Shown here one piece after another: positions 56,174-58,822 of a stretch of 58,822 nucleotides of DNA. Source of the DNA: Catenulispora pinisilvae (lineage in GTDB: Bacteria; Actinomycetota; Actinomycetes; Streptomycetales; Catenulisporaceae); the NCBI RefSeq assembly GCF_015356865.1, contig NZ_JAAFZA010000038.1, forward strand, positions 1 through 58,822, in the 5' to 3' direction. Numbering within the stretch: position 1 is the first letter of the stretch; each line of letters opens with the position of its first letter. Position numbers and translations under genes: made by a program. Below the pieces are notes generated by a model. That model made no database searches and was not told the origin of the DNA. It was given only the letters and a program-made list of their open reading frames with translations.

Positions 56174-57103
56174 CTATCGGGACTTGTCGGTGTCCGGCTG
56201 CACTCGCTTCGGGAACGGGATGCGCATCAGGTCCTCTGCGATGTGGATCGGACCGTCGAACTCCTCGGCTGCCTCTCTCAGGTAGCGGGCCGGCGCCTCG
56301 TCGATCGGGTAGCGCTGCGAGAAGTGCGTCAGGACCAGTTCGCGGACGCCCGCGTCGGCGGCGAGGCGGGCGGCCTGGCGGGCGGTGAGGTGGCCGAACT
56401 GGGCGGCCTGCTCGGTTTCGGAGTCCAGGAAGGTCGCCTCGATGACGAGCAGGTCGACCCCGGCCGCCAGCCGCTCGGCGCCGGGGCAGCGGCGGGTGTC
56501 CATCAGGAACGCGAAGCTCTGGCCGGGTTTGGCGACGCTGACGTCTTCGAGCTTGACGTCGCCGAGCCGGCCCTCGGCGCGCAGGCGTGAGATGTCCGGG
56601 CCCTTGATCCCGGCCGCCGCCAGCTTGTCCGGCAGCATCCGGACGCCGTCGGCCTCGTCGACGCGGTAGCCCTGGCAGGGCATGCCGTGGTCGAGCGGGG
56701 CGACGGTCAGGGCCAGGCCCTTGCCGAGTTCGTAAGCCCGCTCGCCGGTGGCCGGGCGCGTCGCGATCTTCGCGCGGGCGTGGTGCGGCGTGGCGAAGCG
56801 GAGCCGCTCGAAGTAGTCCTCGTGCTCGCCGGGGAAGTGGCAGACCACCTCGTGCGGGACGTCGTCCAGGGACATGCGCTGCAAGATGCCGGGCAGGCCC
56901 AGGGCGTGGTCGCCGTGGAAGTGGGTGATGCACAGCCGGGTGATGTCGCCGACCGCCAGACCGGCGAACTGCATCTGGCGCTGCGCCCCCTCGCCGGGGT
57001 CGAACAGGAACCCCTCGTCGTCGAAGCGCAGGAAGTACGCATTGTGGCTGCGGTAGCGCGTCGGCACCTGCGAGGCGGTGCCCAGGATGACGAGTTCACG
57101 CAT
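56174..57103 (-). CDS. rnz: Ribonuclease Z
   Basis: 309 residues of the metallo-beta-lactamase superfamily. The zinc motif HFHGDH is at 61-66, followed by GLPGILQRMSL, the AHAR-like region (RAKIATRP), DHGMPCQGYRV with its His, the LMDTRRCPGAERLA region, and LVLTHFSQRYP near the end. RNase Z trims the 3' ends of tRNA precursors before CCA addition. The ATG at 57103 overlaps the stop of the upstream TetR gene (TGATG), with a GTG one codon earlier as alternative. The operon with a TetR regulator is unusual for a housekeeping enzyme. Confidence 0.92.
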   Translation of the reverse strand: MRELVILGTASQVPTRYRSHNAYFLRFDDEGFLFDPGEGAQRQMQFAGLAVGDITRLCITHFHGDHALGLPGILQRMSLDDVPHEVVCHFPGEHEDYFERLRFATPHHARAKIATRPATGERAYELGKGLALTVAPLDHGMPCQGYRVDEADGVRMLPDKLAAAGIKGPDISRLRAEGRLGDVKLEDVSVAKPGQSFAFLMDTRRCPGAERLAAGVDLLVIEATFLDSETEQAAQFGHLTARQAARLAADAGVRELVLTHFSQRYPIDEAPARYLREAAEEFDGPIHIAEDLMRIPFPKRVQPDTDKSR

Positions 57104-57861
57104 CACCGGCGGGCCTCCCGCTCCACCCCGCCGCGGACGCGGTCCCAGCCCCAGCCGTCCGCGAGGAGGTGGCTGACCAGCCCCGCGTCGAGGAGCGCCA
57201 GGACGGTGTAGGCGCGGAACTCGGGGTCGGGGTCTTCGGTGAAGAGCATGGTCAGGTGAGCCTTCCAGAACTGATACACGCCCAGGCGGTAGCGGGCGCC
57301 GGGGGCCGCGGTCTCGGCGGCGAGGAGGAGGTCCAGGTGCGCTTGGAGGTAGTCGAGGTAGGCGTGGACGAAGGCGACGCGGCGCTCGGTGTGGGTGGCG
57401 GCGGTGATTGTGGTGGTGGGGGCGATGGTGGTCGCCGTCGCCGTCGCCGTCGCGGTGGTGGTTGCGGGCGTGAGCGGCGCTTGACCTACTGGCGTTTGAC
57501 CTACTGGCGTTTGACCTAGCGGCGCTTGACTTATCGGCTCCAGGCCGAGGGGCGCCGGACCGAGCGGCGGCGGGCCGGAGATCATCGCGAGTTGGAGTTC
57601 CTTCTCCTTGTCGTCGAGCAGAGCCGCGACCAGACCGCTCTTGTCCCGGAAGCGCCGATACACCGTGCCCTTGCCGACACCCGCCTCCTGCGCCACCGCG
57701 TCGGTGGTCAACGCCTCAACACCGCCGTGCGTATACAGCCGCCACGCCGCCTGCAACACCAGAGCTCTGTTCCGCGCGGCATCGGCGCGCTCCCGGGGCG
57801 GGGCGTCGAGGAGCGGCACGAGCGGCACGAGCGGTACGGCGGGCGGCGGCGATTCGGGCAT
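57103..57861 (-). CDS. TetR-family regulator with repetitive linker
   Basis: 252 residues. The DNA-binding helices are at about 27-75: RNRALVLQAAWRLYTHGG, VEALTTDAVAQEAGVGKGTV, YRRFRDKSGLVAALL. After this a Pro/Gly/Thr-rich linker of about 65 residues, coded partly by a 15-bp tandem repeat, separates it from the ligand domain (about 155-252, FVHAYLDYLQAHLDLLLAAE, FKAHLTMLF-like). The two operator palindromes at 57879-57929 lie between it and the divergent rhodanese gene, so it likely represses both. The signal it senses is unknown. Confidence 0.85.
   Translation of the reverse strand: MPESPPPAVPLVPLVPLLDAPPRERADAARNRALVLQAAWRLYTHGGVEALTTDAVAQEAGVGKGTVYRRFRDKSGLVAALLDDKEKELQLAMISGPPPLGPAPLGLEPISQAPLGQTPVGQTPVGQAPLTPATTTATATATATTIAPTTTITAATHTERRVAFVHAYLDYLQAHLDLLLAAETAAPGARYRLGVYQFWKAHLTMLFTEDPDPEFRAYTVLALLDAGLVSHLLADGWGWDRVRGGVEREARR
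57481..57540. repeat. Four 15-bp tandem repeats in the TetR gene
   Basis: TTGACCTACTGGCGT at 57481-57495 and 57496-57510 are identical; the copies at 57511-57525 and 57526-57540 diverge. They code for QTPVG/QAPLG units on the minus strand, within the linker between the DNA-binding and ligand domains. Confidence 0.9.
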
Positions 57862-57878
57862 GAACCCATTCTAGACAA

Positions 57879-57894
57879 GCGGACCCCGGTCCGC
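57879..57894. promoter_or_regulatory. TetR operator 1
   Basis: GCGGACCCCGGTCCGC has 7-bp inverted arms. It matches operator 2 in the core CGGACCCC(G/A)GTCCG and starts 18 bp upstream of the TetR start codon. Confidence 0.75.
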
Positions 57895-57913
57895 ATACTC
57901 TCGAACCAGCCAA

Positions 57914-57929
57914 CCGGACCCCAGTCCGG
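57914..57929. promoter_or_regulatory. TetR operator 2
   Basis: CCGGACCCCAGTCCGG has 6-bp inverted arms around CCCA. Its centre is 35 bp from that of operator 1, about three helical turns plus, so two dimers can bind the same face or near it. It is 25 bp before the rhodanese ATG. Confidence 0.75.
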
Positions 57930-57954
57930 ATAGCCCGAAACGGAAGGCACCACC

Positions 57955-58293
57955 ATGACCACCCTCATCACCCGCGACGAACTGAAGGCCGCGATAGACA
58001 ACGGCTCGGCCACCGTCCTCGACGCCCTCGCCGGCGAGTACTGGGAGAAGCAGCACCTGCCGAGCGCGATACCGATGCACGCCGACCACGTGGAGCAGGC
58101 GCACGCCGAGGCGCTGCCGGACCGCGCCGCGCTGATCGTCACCTACTGCTCCAACGCGGCTTGCCCGAACAGCCAGGCGGTGGCGACCAAGCTGGAGCGG
58201 CTGGGATATACGAACGTGCGCAAGTACCGGGAGGGGATCGAGGACTGGGCGGCGGCCGGGCTGCCGCTGGAGACGGGGGTGCTCGGGGAGTAA
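57955..58293 (+). CDS. Single-domain rhodanese-like sulfurtransferase
   Basis: 112 residues. The rhodanese fold is marked by TVLDALAGEYWEKQHLPSAI near 20-39 (the 'GHIPGA' equivalent is HLPSAI) and the active-site loop TYCSNAACPNSQ, with cysteine 65 as the likely persulfide-forming residue and a second cysteine at 70. The C-terminal KYREGIEDWAAAGLP phrase is a rhodanese end. It would move sulfane sulfur in the cytoplasm. GGAAGG lies 7 bases before the ATG. The upstream TetR operators suggest induction by a signal sensed by the adjacent regulator. Confidence 0.88.
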   Translation: MTTLITRDELKAAIDNGSATVLDALAGEYWEKQHLPSAIPMHADHVEQAHAEALPDRAALIVTYCSNAACPNSQAVATKLERLGYTNVRKYREGIEDWAAAGLPLETGVLGE

Positions 58294-58327
58294 GAGCGAC
58301 AAGAGCGACAAGAGCGACAAGAGCGAC
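58292..58327. repeat. Four perfect 9-bp tandem repeats
   Basis: AAGAGCGAC four times, beginning inside the stop codon of the rhodanese gene. If read through it would code for Lys-Ser-Asp repeats. Confidence 0.9.
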
Positions 58328-58822
58328 TAAGGCAGGGGGCTGATGCACGAGGCGGGGTCGGGCGCCGCACGCGGGTCGATGCCGCGAGTGGGAACCCGCT
58401 GTGCTGACGCTCGCCGAGGTGAGTGGGGTTGCGGTGCTGAACTTGGCTAGGCGGAGGCTGGCTGTGGGGTGGTCGGGGGTCTTTTTTGGGGCTGGAGTTT
58501 GCGGGCCGGGTTGCGGTTGGCGTGTGGGTTTCAAAGCTTTTTACGGCCTTCGGTTATGGTTGTGCCGGTTCGGGGTTCGGGTCGGTGGGTGTGTTCGTCG
58601 GCTGCCGGTTTCCGCGTTCACAACCCCGGCACGCCTCAGGCCTCTTCAACTCCGGCAAGTCGGAACAAGAGCCAGATCAAGAGCCAGATCAAGATCAAGA
58701 TCAAGAGCCAGATCAAGATCAAAAACTGTGATGAAGAGCCGGCGCCTCCGGCGGGGGCTCTTGGCTCCCTCGGGGAACTGGCGCGGTTCCATAGGGTGGC
58801 CGGGTCAGGGCCCTGCGGCGGC
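58328..58822. other. Non-coding right end
   Basis: About 0.5 kb with no convincing gene. The only open frame (58486-58731) has no domain and ends in repeat-coded QEPDQ residues. The stretch holds a CAAGAT/CAAGAGCCAGAT repeat at 58666-58719 and an imperfect hairpin (58734-58762). The final 60 bases show no signal I can assign. Confidence 0.6.
58666..58719. repeat. Hexamer-based repeat tract
   Basis: Units CAAGAGCCAGAT (58666, 58678, 58702) and CAAGAT (58690, 58696, 58714) alternate without interruption. The hairpin AAGAGCC ... GGCTCTT at 58734-58762 follows and repeats the AAGAGCC core. Confidence 0.85.

Noticed and set aside
57481..57540. CRISPR array
   Set aside because: The 15-bp units are directly adjacent, without spacers, and lie in a coding frame. 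No cas genes are present anywhere in the window.
58486..58731. 81-residue gene at the right end
   Set aside because: No domain, unusual composition and a C-terminus made of repeat-coded residues. The start lacks a ribosome binding site.

Overview
The window is about 59 kb of high-GC DNA from an actinobacterium. GTG and TTG starts are frequent, and the gene content is typical of a mycelial soil genus of the Streptomyces or Catenulispora type: a LigB-type ATP-dependent DNA ligase, a SigE-family ECF sigma factor, CUT1 sugar importers without their own ATPase, LacI regulators, Tat-exported carbohydrate proteins and a sedolisin. The genus cannot be fixed from the sequence alone.

Region 1 (1-11 kb) looks accessory. 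From left to right it holds the edge of a probable transposase, an AbiEi-like antitoxin/nuclease protein, an ATPase of the ATPase_2/DUF234 type, a frameshifted hypothetical gene, and a helicase-associated (XPB/Ssl2-like) protein. A tmRNA-like 3' end with its terminator follows, then a complete bacterial class C group II intron inserted 5 nt behind a 16-bp hairpin. After the intron come a chimeric remnant of a type VII secretion polymorphic toxin and two small hypothetical genes. Two related hairpins near 1.3 kb and 6.9 kb, each beside a tmRNA-like end on the minus strand, may mark the edges of an integrated segment.

Region 2 (11-18 kb) is a mixed block: a secreted I36/crystallin-like protein, a SnoaL-like protein, LigB, an ECF sigma factor overlapping a membrane-anchored propeller protein, a rhomboid-like protein with an in-frame minisatellite, and a Nudix hydrolase.

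Region 3 (18-44 kb) is the main feature, a carbohydrate utilisation island. Ten genes run as one minus-strand operon from 34.2 to 18.1 kb: GH36, a Tat-exported clan GH-A enzyme with a CBM9-like tail, a ManD-type dehydratase, a CUT1 importer (lipoprotein plus two permeases), a 1295-residue cytoplasmic lyase-like protein with Fn3 domains, uronate dehydrogenase, an SDR, and UxuA. Three junctions are 4-nt GTGA overlaps. An SMP-30 lactonase gene is divergent, and a perfect LacI-type palindrome overlaps the promoter. A LacI regulator, a large GH2 beta-galactosidase/glucuronidase and a second LacI regulator follow. The second regulator has its own operator, present three times, in front of itself, a CE7 esterase and a Tat-exported propeller with an EF-hand. 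Together these suggest uptake of uronic acid- and galactose-containing oligosaccharides, with uronate going both through the oxidative route (Udh, lactonase) and through mannonate (SDR, UxuA, perhaps ManD). Uronate isomerase, KDG kinase/aldolase and the transporter ATPase are not in the window.

Region 4 (44-58.8 kb) holds PspA/IM30, an EamA exporter, a LuxR-type regulator with an M20 peptidase and an alpha/beta hydrolase, and a 1398-residue secreted protein joining a beta-propeller to a sedolisin domain. These are followed by an MFS transporter, a phosphodiesterase, RNase Z, a TetR regulator with two clear operator palindromes, and a rhodanese. The last 0.5 kb is non-coding and repeat-rich.
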